The position numbers and the translations under genes were made by a program. A stretch of DNA of 64,000 nucleotides from Frateuria_A sp051900415 (GTDB lineage: Bacteria; Pseudomonadota; Gammaproteobacteria; Xanthomonadales; Rhodanobacteraceae), in the NCBI RefSeq assembly GCF_051900415.1, contig NZ_JBHZGL010000001.1:434001-498000 (forward strand). Reading direction: 5' to 3'. Below the pieces are notes generated by a model, which saw only the letters and a list, made by a program, of their open reading frames with translations, made no database searches and was not told the origin of the DNA. How positions within the stretch are numbered: position 1 is the first letter of the stretch; the number at the start of each line of letters is the position of its first letter. This document shows, one piece after another, positions 33,141 through 42,284 of the stretch.

Positions 33141-35266
33141 GAACGAGCTCCAGGCATCGGGGTGGCTTGGCGCAGGCTGTCGGTCAGCGCGCGCCAGGCA
33201 CGGTCCAGGTCACTCTCGTTAGCGGCCGGTACTTCGCGGACTTTACCCGCGGCGATCGCCTGGGCGAGGTCGGCCAGGCTCATCTCCTCGGCGCGCTGCC
33301 CCTGGCGCGTCACGAACAGGCCGCGCGCGGCGCGCGGCGAATACCAGGCCAGCTTGCGCCGGACCCGGCTTCCGTCAGCCTGGGCGAATTCGAACCAGCC
33401 GCCGGGATGCCGGCCGAGGCGTTGATGCAGGCGCAATGCTTCGGCCGAGGGTACCGGCGCCGGGGCATGGGCTGGCGGCGGAGCCTCGCCCGGCCCATGC
33501 CGCTGCTTCAGGCGCATCGCCAGACCGGTAAGCCCTGCGGGCTCTCCTTCCTGCATGACCGCGCCTGCGCCGATCAGGCGCTGCGCGATGCCGGTGGCCT
33601 CGTCGCCGTGCATGCCGATCTGCTGCAGTCCGGCCACCACTTCGGCCTGAAGGGCGTCCAGGTTGCCGGGAGGGAGGCGGCCGAGCAGCTGGTCAGTGAT
33701 CACCAGCCGGCGGGCGAACGTGTCGCTCTGCTCGCCGTGGCGCAGCAGGGTCAATGCCAGCACGTCCGACCAGGCGTGTTCGAGCAGTGCGCGCAGCGCG
33801 GCGCGCGGTGGTGCCTTGGCGAGCAGCCCGGCAAGCAGGTCGGCGGCGCGCTGGCGGGCCTGTTCCAGCCGTTCGCGGCCTTGCATCGCCTCGACGTGCC
33901 GACGCTCGGCGACCTGGGCCTTGCGCTGCTGCTGGGCGACCTGGCGTTCGAGTTCGGTTGCAAGGTCGGCATGCAACCCAGGTGTGGGCGGTTCGCGGTC
34001 GAGGCGTTCGAGCAACTGTTCCAGCGAGGGCACCAGGGCGCTGTCGCTCCCTTCCAGCCAGTCGCGGGCCGCTTCGAGCAGGTGGTCGAGTAACTGGCGT
34101 GCCGGGTGTTCGCGATGTTCGAAAAAGCCTTCGTCCGCCAGAGCGGCCCGCAGCATGGGCAACTGCACGCGGTCGAGCAGATCGTGCGCAGCGGCCTGGG
34201 GTGGCTGCTGACGCCGCAGGGTGTCGAACAGCCGGGCGATCAGCTCCAGCGTGTCGTCGGCATCCGGCCCCGGCAGGATGGGAACAGCGTCGATCGGCTG
34301 CCCCGCGTTGAGCTGGTCGATAAGCGCTTCGCGCAGACGCGGAGCACGCCGGAGCATGTCCGGATCCACCCGCTGGCGCGAGAGGTTGGCGAGTGCGGCG
34401 TCCAGTTCACCGGTGCTGGCAAACCGCGCGTGACCGGAAACCGGCCGCGGGCCGCGTTGGCGGGTCAGCAGTTCGCGCAGGCCGGAGGGCCTCGCCGGTG
34501 CGCCAGATGTTTCGGCGGCCGGCGCGGGAGCGGCCGGCAGCGGGCGCGGAGGGCGGGGTGGCCGCGGCGAGCGGGGTAGCGGGAAGGGGCGCAACCGCGG
34601 CAGGATGCCGGCGGCCGCCAGGTGGTTGTTGACCACCTCGTGCAGCGGGGTCAGGCCCTGGATCAGCTTGCCCTCGACCGCCTGCAGCAACAGCAGGTGG
34701 TGCTCGGCCGGCAGGCCGAGCGCCGCGCTGGAATCCCGGAACGCCTTGGCCATCGCCTGCGGACCCAGCGGCATGGCCTCGCTCTCCAGCGGCGGCGTGC
34801 CGATCAGCACCGCCAGGCGGTAGCTCAGTTCCACCAGCAGTGGGCCGCCGCGTGCGGCGCTGCGGGCGACCAGCTGGTCCAGTGCAGCGGTCATCTCGTG
34901 CTCGATCGGATCGAGCAGGCTCAGGGTGAGGCGCACGGGTTGCGCCTTGGCCTCCGCCGGCAGCGCGCCCAGTTCCAGCAGCGCGTGGTCGATGCTTTCG
35001 ATGAAACGTTGCTCGAATGCCTGGCGCTCTTGCACCAGGCGCTGGCGGGTGGCCTGGTAGCGCTGCTGGTCGATATGGCTGCGGGCGCTGGCTGCGTGCT
35101 CGTGCAGGGCGCGGTCGAAGTCCGCCAGGCACGACCTCAGCGGTCCGGACAGCCACTCACGGCACAACTGGCGGATTTCGTCGACCAGGCGGCGCGTCTT
35201 CGCCGGCCAGTGCGCCGGCGGGGCGACTGGGCTCGAGCGCGACCGGTCTGGTTGTTCGACATCCAT
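33137..35266 (-). CDS. DUF1631 family protein (copy 1)
   Basis: 709 residues, mainly alpha-helical, cytosolic; no signal or membrane segment. The N-terminal half has QQRYQATRQRLVQERQAFE-type helices; a low-complexity Pro/Arg linker (about 225-265) separates halves; the C-terminus (WFEFAQADG, RRKLAWYSP, LFVTRQGQRAEEMSLADLA) is the most conserved block and repeats in copy 2. DUF1631 has no firm function; its constant neighbour is a PilZ gene. A cyclic-di-GMP-controlled role is inference. Confidence 0.8.
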   Translation of the reverse strand: MDVEQPDRSRSSPVAPPAHWPAKTRRLVDEIRQLCREWLSGPLRSCLADFDRALHEHAASARSHIDQQRYQATRQRLVQERQAFEQRFIESIDHALLELGALPAEAKAQPVRLTLSLLDPIEHEMTAALDQLVARSAARGGPLLVELSYRLAVLIGTPPLESEAMPLGPQAMAKAFRDSSAALGLPAEHHLLLLQAVEGKLIQGLTPLHEVVNNHLAAAGILPRLRPFPLPRSPRPPRPPRPLPAAPAPAAETSGAPARPSGLRELLTRQRGPRPVSGHARFASTGELDAALANLSRQRVDPDMLRRAPRLREALIDQLNAGQPIDAVPILPGPDADDTLELIARLFDTLRRQQPPQAAAHDLLDRVQLPMLRAALADEGFFEHREHPARQLLDHLLEAARDWLEGSDSALVPSLEQLLERLDREPPTPGLHADLATELERQVAQQQRKAQVAERRHVEAMQGRERLEQARQRAADLLAGLLAKAPPRAALRALLEHAWSDVLALTLLRHGEQSDTFARRLVITDQLLGRLPPGNLDALQAEVVAGLQQIGMHGDEATGIAQRLIGAGAVMQEGEPAGLTGLAMRLKQRHGPGEAPPPAHAPAPVPSAEALRLHQRLGRHPGGWFEFAQADGSRVRRKLAWYSPRAARGLFVTRQGQRAEEMSLADLAQAIAAGKVREVPAANESDLDRAWRALTDSLRQATPMPGARS

Positions 35267-35335
35267 GGGAAGCCTTGCCCTACCACGATGTCTGCGAGTC
35301 TATGCCGATGAGGCAGGCACGTCACGGTGGCCGGT

Positions 35336-35683
35336 TCAGGCGCGCTGCAGCCAGTGCGCGAGGGTCAGCGCGTCTTCCGGGGCGATCGCGATGATGCGGT
35401 ATCCGACCCACATCTGGCCGGCGTTGGCGGCCTGGTGCCACTGCTCCTGCAGGCCGATCTCGATGGCCCGGGCGCCCGCGCGCCCATCGGCCAGTGGCAG
35501 GCGCGCCTGGAACACCGCCTCGCTGCGCGGGCGTTCGGGAGCGATCAGCAGGACACCACTGGACGACAGGTTGCAAAGGTGACCCAGCGGCCGGGCGCTG
35601 ATGGTGTCGGTGACCAATGGCGAGGCGGCCGCGCGCTTGCGCGGCGCGCGGCGCTGGTCGAACGAAATGACCTGGGCGGTCAT
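35336..35683 (-). CDS. PilZ domain protein (copy 2)
   Basis: 115 residues, the same length as copy 1. RRAPRKR (residues 11-17) and NLSSSG (about 38-43) are the ligand-binding motifs; the C-terminal half (EIGLQEQWHQAANAGQMWVG, then YRIIAI) parallels copy 1's EVGVQEQWHEEAATPGQVWAG. Its start overlaps the copy 2 DUF1631 stop by four bases. The two pairs look like an old tandem duplication. Confidence 0.85.
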   Translation of the reverse strand: MTAQVISFDQRRAPRKRAAASPLVTDTISARPLGHLCNLSSSGVLLIAPERPRSEAVFQARLPLADGRAGARAIEIGLQEQWHQAANAGQMWVGYRIIAIAPEDALTLAHWLQRA

Positions 35684-37983
35684 GCGCGGGCGGTCGGGCG
35701 CTGCAGGCTGCCGGTGAGCGCGCGCCAGGCGCGGTCGAACAGGCCATCGCGCGGCGCCACCTGTTCGCGTACCCGGCCGCCGGCGATGGCCGAGGCCAGC
35801 TCGCGCAGGTTCATCTCGGCCACCCGCTGGCCGCGCCGGTTGACGAACAGCGTGGTGCCCGACAGCGGCGAGAACCAGGCCAGCTTGCGCCGTTCGACGG
35901 CGCCGGTGTGCGTGTCGATGAACTCGAACCAGCTGCCGAACGGAAGCTGCCGCAGGCGGTTGTGGATGCGTGCTTCCAGCGGCCCGAGTGGGGGTTCGGG
36001 GGACTGCTGCGAAGAGGCCGGGCGCGCTTCCTGGCCGCGCTGCTCGCCCAGGCGCTGGCGTTGCTTCAGGCGCAGGGCGAGGTCGGTCGCGCTGGGCGGC
36101 TCGGCGGCCAGCGCATAGGCGGCCAGCGCATAGGCGGCCAGCGCGGGCATGTCGGCGACGGCGGGCGCCGCCGCCGGTATCGACGTTCCGACCGGCTCGG
36201 CCGATCTGGAAGGTTCGCCGCTGCCGATCAGCCGCTGGGCCACCTGCTCGGCCTCCTCGGCCTGCATGCCGATCTGCTGCAGGTGATCTTCCACCGCCAG
36301 ACGCAGCCGCAGCGGGTCTTCCACCGGCAGGCGGCCGAGCAGTTGGTCGGTCAGCCGCAACCGTTCGGCGAAGGCCTCGCTGTCCTCGCCGTGACGCAGC
36401 AGGGCGAGCGCCAGCACGTCGGACCAGGCGCGGTCGAGCAGCGCGCGCAGCAGGCCGCGCGGCGTGGTTTCGGCAAAGCGCGCCGCCAGCACCTCGGCCG
36501 CACGCTCGCGCGCCTGGTGCAGGCGCTCGCGACCCTGCATGGCCTCGACCTGGCGCCGTTCGGTCACCTGCGCCTTGCGGCTGAGCTGGGCCAGGTGGTG
36601 GCGGATGTCCGCCAGCAGGCTGGTGTACAGGCCGGCGCTGGGCGCTTCGCGCTGCGCGCGGGCGACCAGCCGGCTGAGCTGTGTGGCCAGGTCCGGGTCG
36701 ATGTCCTTGCCGTCGCCCCAGTCGTTGGTCGCCTCGGCCAGGGTGCCGAGCAGGTGGCGGGCCGGATGCTCGGCCTGTTCGAAGAAGTCACGGTCGCTCA
36801 TCGCCACGCGCAAGATCGGCACCTGCAGGTCGCCGAGCAGTGCGGACGCGCCGGGGCCGGGGTGCAGCTGCTGGCCAAGCTGTTCGAACAACCGCGCGAC
36901 CAGCTCCACCGTGTCGTCCTGCTCGGGGCTCAAACCCGTGCGGGCGGCACCGGCGGGTTTGCCCGCATTGAGATGGGTCAGCAACTCCTCGCGCAGGCGT
37001 TGAGCGCTGCGCAGTTCGCGGCTGGCGCGGTCGGTGACCTGTACCAGGTGCTGCTGGAGGGCGCCGAGGGCGACCTCCAGCTCGGCGGCGCTGGCGGCGC
37101 TGGCGGCGTGGCCGGTGACCACGCGTGCTTCACCGGCGCGCTGGCGCGACAGCAGGTCGCGCAGGTTCTCCAACACGGCGATCGGCTCGTGGCTGGCGGC
37201 CGGTGCCGGCCTGGCCGGCTCGTTCGCGGGCGTCGGAGCCTTCATCGACGGCGGCGCCGGTGGCGCGTTGGCCGGTCGTGCGCCAGCGAAGGCGCGCAGG
37301 TGGGGCAGGATGCCGCCGGCCAGCAGGTGCGCGTTGGCCGCTTCGTAGAGCGCGGGGAGCATGGGCGCCAACTTGCGCTCCAGCGCCTGCACCACCAGCA
37401 CCTGATGGTCCGCCGGCAGGTCCAGTGCCGGAATGGCCTGGCGCACCGCGGCCGACAGGCTTTGCGGGGAGGCGGGCAACGCTTCGCCTTCCAGCGGCGG
37501 TGCGCCGACCAGCACGGCCATGCGGTAGGAAAGTTCGGCCAGCACCGGGCCGGTGTGGGCCTCGCCGCGGGAGGTCAATTGCTCCAGCGCGGCGTTGAGT
37601 TCGTGTTCGTCGCGGCCGAGCAGGCTCAATGAGGCCACGGGGGCCAGGGGGTCGGCGCTGCCGCACACTTCGCCCAGGCGCGCGAAGCTGCCGGCGAGGT
37701 GCTCGGCGACCTGCCGCAGGAAGGCGGCGCGGTGGCAGCGGATCATCGCCCGGCTGTCGAAGCAGCGTTGCTGTTCGAGATGGCCGCGCGAGCGCTCGGC
37801 CATTTGGTAAAGGGCGTCGTCGAGGGCGTCGAGCGCTTCGCCCAGGGTCGGCTCCAGGCGTGTGTTGCACAACCCGCGCAGTTCGGTCACCAGGCGTTGA
37901 ACACGCGCGGGCAGGTGCTGCTGGGTGGCCGGGCCGTCCAATCCGGGCAGGGCCGCGGGGTGCTGCCTTTGCTCGACATCCAT
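35680..37983 (-). CDS. DUF1631 family protein (copy 2)
   Basis: 767 residues, organised as copy 1: both start MDVEQ, both have a proline/alanine-rich linker (here about 240-275) and both end in the WFEF ... RRKLAWFSP ... LFVNRRGQRVAEMNLREL block and the FDRAWRALTGSLQ tail. An in-frame 15-base tandem repeat at 36106-36148 makes AYALA copies. ATG 37983 is chosen by analogy to copy 1; the frame extends to 38043. Function unknown; see the PilZ entries. Confidence 0.8.
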   Translation of the reverse strand: MDVEQRQHPAALPGLDGPATQQHLPARVQRLVTELRGLCNTRLEPTLGEALDALDDALYQMAERSRGHLEQQRCFDSRAMIRCHRAAFLRQVAEHLAGSFARLGEVCGSADPLAPVASLSLLGRDEHELNAALEQLTSRGEAHTGPVLAELSYRMAVLVGAPPLEGEALPASPQSLSAAVRQAIPALDLPADHQVLVVQALERKLAPMLPALYEAANAHLLAGGILPHLRAFAGARPANAPPAPPSMKAPTPANEPARPAPAASHEPIAVLENLRDLLSRQRAGEARVVTGHAASAASAAELEVALGALQQHLVQVTDRASRELRSAQRLREELLTHLNAGKPAGAARTGLSPEQDDTVELVARLFEQLGQQLHPGPGASALLGDLQVPILRVAMSDRDFFEQAEHPARHLLGTLAEATNDWGDGKDIDPDLATQLSRLVARAQREAPSAGLYTSLLADIRHHLAQLSRKAQVTERRQVEAMQGRERLHQARERAAEVLAARFAETTPRGLLRALLDRAWSDVLALALLRHGEDSEAFAERLRLTDQLLGRLPVEDPLRLRLAVEDHLQQIGMQAEEAEQVAQRLIGSGEPSRSAEPVGTSIPAAAPAVADMPALAAYALAAYALAAEPPSATDLALRLKQRQRLGEQRGQEARPASSQQSPEPPLGPLEARIHNRLRQLPFGSWFEFIDTHTGAVERRKLAWFSPLSGTTLFVNRRGQRVAEMNLRELASAIAGGRVREQVAPRDGLFDRAWRALTGSLQRPTARA
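36106..36148. repeat. 15-base tandem repeat inside DUF1631 copy 2
   Basis: GGCCAGCGCATAGGC occurs twice exactly and a third time partly. On the coding strand it encodes AYALA units. In-frame length changes would be tolerated. Confidence 0.85.
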
Positions 37984-38062
37984 GACGCAGTTCTCGGATT
38001 TTTGACGTCGGCCAGTGTAAGCGCCTGGATTCCGGTCCGCCATAGGCCGGATTTCACGCCGA

Positions 38063-39229
38063 TCAGGCCAGGAACAGCTCGATCAGGTCGTTGAGGAAGC
38101 GCTGGCCGAGCACGGAGGGTTGCAGCCGTCCCGGTGCGTCCTGCAGCCAGCCGCGGGCGCGGGCCTGGTCCAGGGCGGGAGCGATGCGGTCCAGGGAAAG
38201 CCCGGTCCGCTGGGCGAACGCGTCCAGCGGCACGCCCTGGTAGAGACGCAGGGCGTTGAGCATGTACTCGAACGGCAGTTCGGCCGGCTCGACCGGGCCG
38301 TCCCCGCCGATGCGTGCGGGGCCGCCGGCCGCCTCCAGGTAAGTGCGCGGGTGGCGGCTCTTCCAGCGCCGCCGCACCGTGCCGGCTGCCGCATCGGTGA
38401 GTTTGCCGTGCGCGCCTGCGCCGATGCCGAGGTAGTCGCCGAATTCCCAGTAGTTGAGGTTGTGCCGGCAACGCCGGCCGGGCCGAGCATAGGCGGACAC
38501 CTCGTACTGGCCATAGCCGGCCTCGGCCAGACGCGCCTCGCAGGCTTCCTGCATGGCCCAGGCCGCATCGTCGTCGGGCAGTGGCGGCGGGCTGGCGGCA
38601 AAGGCGGTGTTGGGTTCGAGCGTGAGCTGGTAGTGGGAAACGTGGGTCGGTGCGAGTGCGAGTGCGCGCTCGACGTCGGCCAGCGCACCTTCGAGCGACT
38701 GCTGCGGCAGCGCGTACATCAGATCCAGGTTGAGGTTGGCATAGCCCGCGTCTTGCGCTGACTTCACCGCCGCCTCGGCCTCGGCCGCCGAATGGATGCG
38801 GCCCAGGCGCTTGAGCTTGTCGTCGTCGAAGCTCTGGATGCCGAAGGAGAGCCGGTTCACCCCGGCCGCCAGGTAGCCGTCGAAGCGGCCGTGTTCGACC
38901 GTGCCGGGATTGGTCTCGAGCGTGATTTCGCAGTCGTCCACGAACGGCAGCCGCGCGCGGGCGCCGTCCAGGAAGCGGGCAATGTGCTCGGGTGCGAACA
39001 GGCTGGGCGTGCCGCCGCCGAAGAAGACGCTGACGATCGACCGGCCTTCGCCGGCAGCGCCGAAATCGGCCAGGTCCGCATCCAGGTCCGCCAGAAGGGT
39101 GTCGACATAGGCCGCGTACGGCGGCGGCTCGCCGCGCACCCCGTGCGAGTTGAAGTCGCAGTACGGGCACTTCTTCACGCACCAGGGCATGTGCACGTAC
39201 AGCGCCAGCGGCGGCGCGATCAACGGCAT
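38063..39229 (-). CDS. hemW: Radical SAM heme chaperone HemW
   Basis: 388 residues. The radical SAM motif is C-x3-C-x2-C in MPWCVKKCPYCDFNSH (about 15-30), the HemW form; VFFGGGTPSLF is the SAM-binding glycine-rich stretch and a HemW C-terminal domain follows. HemW binds heme and delivers it to respiratory enzymes; it was long mislabelled as an oxygen-independent coproporphyrinogen oxidase. It follows rdgB with a two-base gap and ends an operon rph-rdgB-hemW. Confidence 0.94.
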   Translation of the reverse strand: MPLIAPPLALYVHMPWCVKKCPYCDFNSHGVRGEPPPYAAYVDTLLADLDADLADFGAAGEGRSIVSVFFGGGTPSLFAPEHIARFLDGARARLPFVDDCEITLETNPGTVEHGRFDGYLAAGVNRLSFGIQSFDDDKLKRLGRIHSAAEAEAAVKSAQDAGYANLNLDLMYALPQQSLEGALADVERALALAPTHVSHYQLTLEPNTAFAASPPPLPDDDAAWAMQEACEARLAEAGYGQYEVSAYARPGRRCRHNLNYWEFGDYLGIGAGAHGKLTDAAAGTVRRRWKSRHPRTYLEAAGGPARIGGDGPVEPAELPFEYMLNALRLYQGVPLDAFAQRTGLSLDRIAPALDQARARGWLQDAPGRLQPSVLGQRFLNDLIELFLA

Positions 39230-39231
39230 GG

Positions 39232-39828
39232 CTAGTGCCCGGCGCCCAGCCGGGCGTGCAGCTTCGCCAGCGCCTGGCCACGGTGGCTCAGGCGGTTCTT
39301 GAACGCGGGGTCGAGTTCCGCGGCGGACAGCGTCTGTCCGTCCGGAAGGAACAACGGGTCATAGCCAAAGCCAAGGTCTCCGCGCTCCGCCTCCAGCACG
39401 CGGCCGTGCCAGCGGCCCTCCGCGATCAGCGGGGCCGGGTCGTCGGCGTGGCGCAGCAGCACCAGCACGCAAATGAAGAAAGCGCCGCGGCATTCGGCCG
39501 GTACGCCTTCGAGCGCGTGCAGCAGCTTGGCGCGGTTGGCGGCGGCGTCGCCATGGCTGCCGGCGTAGCGGGCCGAGTACAGCCCCGGGGCGCCATCCAG
39601 GTGCTCCACGCACAGGCCCGAGTCGTCGGCCAGCGCCGGCAGGCGGGTGATGCGCGCGGCATGGCGCGCCTTCAGCAACGCGTTCTCGACGAAGGTGGTG
39701 CCGGTCTCCTCGATGTCGAGCACGCCCAGGCTGCCCTGGGTGACGACCTCGAAGCCGCTGCCGGCGAGCAGGTGCTCGAACTCGGCGAGCTTGCCGCGGT
39801 TGCCGCTGGCCAGCACCAGACGACGCAT
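39232..39828 (-). CDS. rdgB: XTP/dITP diphosphatase (RdgB/HAM1 family)
   Basis: 198 residues. It removes non-canonical purine nucleotides before they enter DNA. Motifs: LASGNRGKLAEFEHLL at the start, DDSGLCVEHLDGAPGLYSAR near 68, and the ending FKNRLSHRGQALAKL. Placed three bases after rph on the same strand. Confidence 0.95.
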   Translation of the reverse strand: MRRLVLASGNRGKLAEFEHLLAGSGFEVVTQGSLGVLDIEETGTTFVENALLKARHAARITRLPALADDSGLCVEHLDGAPGLYSARYAGSHGDAAANRAKLLHALEGVPAECRGAFFICVLVLLRHADDPAPLIAEGRWHGRVLEAERGDLGFGYDPLFLPDGQTLSAAELDPAFKNRLSHRGQALAKLHARLGAGH

Positions 39829-39831
39829 GGA

Positions 39832-40554
39832 TCAGCCTTCCGCCAGCGCGGCGCGCTGCGCGGTGACCAGTTCGGCGATGCCCTTCTCGGCCAGCGCCAG
39901 CATCGCGTCCATCTCGTCGCGGCGGAATGCGTGGCCCTCGGCCGTGCCCTGCACCTCGATGAAACCGCCGCCGTCGTTCATCACGACGTTCATGTCGGTA
40001 TCGCAGGCGGAGTCCTCGGCGTAATCGAGGTCGAGCACCGGCACGCCTTGATAGACGCCGACCGACACGGCGGCGACCGCGCCGATGATCGGGTTGCGCT
40101 TGAGGTTCTCGCGTTTCATGAGGAAGTTGACCGCGTCGACCAGCGCCACGTAGGCGCCGGTTATGGCCGCAGTGCGGGTGCCGCCATCGGCCTGGATCAC
40201 GTCGCAGTCGAGCGTGATCACGCGCTCGCCCAAGGCTTGGCGGTTGACGCAGGCGCGCAGGCTGCGGCCGATCAGGCGCTGGATCTCCAGCGTGCGCCCG
40301 CCCTGCATGCCGCGCGCGGCCTCGCGCTGGGTGCGCGTGCCGGTGGCGCGCGGCAGCATGCCGTACTCGGCGGTGACCCAGCCCTCGCCCTTGCCGCGCA
40401 GCCACGGTGGCACGCGGTCCTCGATGCTGGCGGTGCACAGCACGCGGGTGTCGCCGAAGCTCACCAGCACCGAGCCCTCGGCGTGACGGGTGTAGTGACG
40501 CTGCAGCGTCACCGGGCGAAGCTGGTCGCTGGCGCGGCCGCTCGGACGGGTCAT
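39832..40554 (-). CDS. rph: Ribonuclease PH
   Basis: 240 residues (E. coli 238). A phosphorolytic 3' exonuclease that trims tRNA precursors. Family stretches: RHYTRHAEGSVLVSFGDTRV, GKGEGWVTAEYGMLPRATGTR and RSLRACVNRQALGER with the phosphate-binding region; MNDGGGFIEVQGTAEG near the C-terminus. First gene of rph-rdgB-hemW, divergent from yicC. Confidence 0.96.
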   Translation of the reverse strand: MTRPSGRASDQLRPVTLQRHYTRHAEGSVLVSFGDTRVLCTASIEDRVPPWLRGKGEGWVTAEYGMLPRATGTRTQREAARGMQGGRTLEIQRLIGRSLRACVNRQALGERVITLDCDVIQADGGTRTAAITGAYVALVDAVNFLMKRENLKRNPIIGAVAAVSVGVYQGVPVLDLDYAEDSACDTDMNVVMNDGGGFIEVQGTAEGHAFRRDEMDAMLALAEKGIAELVTAQRAALAEG

Positions 40555-40632
40555 GGCGGGATCTCGGGTTGGGCAAGGCGGGACGCGAGAGTTTACCATT
40601 GCCGCTTTCTCCCGAACGCAAGGGCTCGACGC

Positions 40633-41496
40633 ATGATCCGCAGCATGACGGCCTACGCCAGCGCCGAAACCTCCGGCCCTGCCGGCTCGCTCAGCTGCGA
40701 GCTGCGCACCGTCAACCACCGTTATCTGGAACTCAGCCCACGCCTGCCCGAGGAACTGCGCAGCTTCGAGTCGGCGCTGCGCGAGCGCGTGGCGGCACGG
40801 CTGTCGCGCGGCAAGGTGGATCTCACCGTGCGCCTGCGCGGGGCCGAGGCGCGCGGCGAGTCGCTGGAAGTGGACGAGGTGACGCTTGGCCGCCTGGCCA
40901 ACCTGAACCGCGAACTGGCGGGGCGCTTTCCCGGCATGCAGGTGCAACTGACCGAGCTGTTGCGCTTCCCCGGCGTCCTGCGCCAGTCCGAAGTGGATTC
41001 CGACGCCCAGCAGGCGGCCCTGTTCGAGGTGCTCGACCGCGCGCTGGACGCGCTCAGCGCCACCCGCGAGCGCGAGGGCGCCCAGTTGGAGGCGATCCTG
41101 CGCGACAAGCTCGATGCGATCGAAAAGATCGTGGGCCAGGTGCGTCAGTGGATGCCGGAGATCCGCACCGCCCTGCGCGCACGCCTGGAAGCGCGACTGG
41201 CCGACCTCAAGCAGCCGGCCGACCCCGGTCGCCTGGAGCAGGAACTGGTGCTGCAGGTCACCCGCAGCGACGTCGACGAGGAGCTCGATCGCCTGGCGAC
41301 CCATGTCGCCGAGACCCGCCGCGTGCTGGGCCTGAAGGAGCCGGTCGGCCGGCGGCTGGACTTCCTCATGCAGGAGTTCAACCGCGAAGCCAACACGCTC
41401 GGCTCCAAATCGGTCGACGCGCGCTCGACCAACGCCGCGGTGGAATTGAAGGTGTTGATCGAGCAGATGCGCGAGCAGGTGCAGAACATCGAATGA
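40633..41496 (+). CDS. yicC: YicC/YloC family endoribonuclease
   Basis: 287 residues, full family length. N-terminal MIRSMTAYASAE and HRYLELSPRLPEELR, and C-terminal RRLDFLMQEFNREANTLGSK and VELKVLIEQMREQVQNIE are diagnostic. YicC proteins are RNases, reported to aid decay of a small RNA in E. coli. The stop overlaps gmk (ATGA), as is common. Confidence 0.94.
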   Translation: MIRSMTAYASAETSGPAGSLSCELRTVNHRYLELSPRLPEELRSFESALRERVAARLSRGKVDLTVRLRGAEARGESLEVDEVTLGRLANLNRELAGRFPGMQVQLTELLRFPGVLRQSEVDSDAQQAALFEVLDRALDALSATREREGAQLEAILRDKLDAIEKIVGQVRQWMPEIRTALRARLEARLADLKQPADPGRLEQELVLQVTRSDVDEELDRLATHVAETRRVLGLKEPVGRRLDFLMQEFNREANTLGSKSVDARSTNAAVELKVLIEQMREQVQNIE

Positions 41497-42116
41497 GCGC
41501 CACGCAGCCGGGAACTCTGTTCATCGTTGCCGCGCCCTCGGGGGCCGGCAAGTCCACGCTGGTCAATGCGCTGCTGGAACGCGAGCCGACCATCTCGCTG
41601 TCCATCTCGCATACCACGCGACCGCCGCGGGTGGGCGAGGAGTACGGGCGCCATTACTACTTCGTCGAGCGCACGGAGTTCGAGCGACAGATCGCCGCCG
41701 GCACGTTTCTCGAGCACGCCGAGGTGCACGGCAATTTCTACGGGACCTCGGTCGCGACGGTGCAGGACCTGCTCGATCAGGGTCGCGACGTGCTGCTGGA
41801 GATCGACTGGCAGGGCGCTGCGCAGATCCGCCGTGCCAAACCCGATTGCGTCAGCGTGTTCATCCTGCCGCCCTCGCGCGCCGAGCTCGAGCGGCGCCTG
41901 CGCGGGCGGGGCTCGGATGCGCCGGAAGTGATCGAGCGGCGCCTGCACAACTCGCGCGAGGAGATTGCCCACGCGCACGAGTTCGACTACATCGTGGTCA
42001 ACGACGGCTTCGACGAGGCGCTGGGCGACCTGCAGGCGATCGTGCGGGCGGTGCGGCATCGCGGCGAGTTGCAGTGGAAGCGGCACGAGGCGCTGATCGC
42101 CGAGCTGCTTGCCTGA
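41493..42116 (+). CDS. gmk: Guanylate kinase
   Basis: 207 residues (E. coli 207). It phosphorylates GMP to GDP. The P-loop is APSGAGKSTL (residues 14-23); SHTTRPPRVGEEYGRHYYF binds GMP. Usually gmk is followed by rpoZ and spoT; here an Mla operon and mlaA lie between. Confidence 0.97.
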   Translation: MSATQPGTLFIVAAPSGAGKSTLVNALLEREPTISLSISHTTRPPRVGEEYGRHYYFVERTEFERQIAAGTFLEHAEVHGNFYGTSVATVQDLLDQGRDVLLEIDWQGAAQIRRAKPDCVSVFILPPSRAELERRLRGRGSDAPEVIERRLHNSREEIAHAHEFDYIVVNDGFDEALGDLQAIVRAVRHRGELQWKRHEALIAELLA

Positions 42117-42123
42117 CCCGAAG

Positions 42124-42235
42124 CGCCCCTCTCCTTCCGGGAGAGAGGGGGAGGGTTTGGGGGGTACGGGATCCATAGGCGCCACGCTCACTTTTCCCGC
42201 GAGCCCCGCCCCTCACCCGGATCGGAGAGGGAGCA
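42124..42235. repeat. Imperfect CCCTCTCC / GGAGAGGG repeat region
   Basis: Short inverted pieces (CCTCTCC...GGGAGAGAGG, and CCCCTCACCCGGATCGGAGAGGG) typical of GC-rich intergenic repeats in this group. A related piece is at 53207-53252 (CCTCAGCCCTCTCCCCC). It separates gmk from mlaF. Confidence 0.5.
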
Positions 42236-42284
42236 AAGGCTGCAGCTTGGCCTGCCTTCGCCGCTCGGCTACCTTTATCCGCTT

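Noticed and set aside
35908..37632. Plus-strand frame of 574 codons opposite DUF1631 copy 2
   Set aside because: Gln/Arg/His-rich antisense frame typical of shadows; the minus-strand protein is supported by its paralogue.
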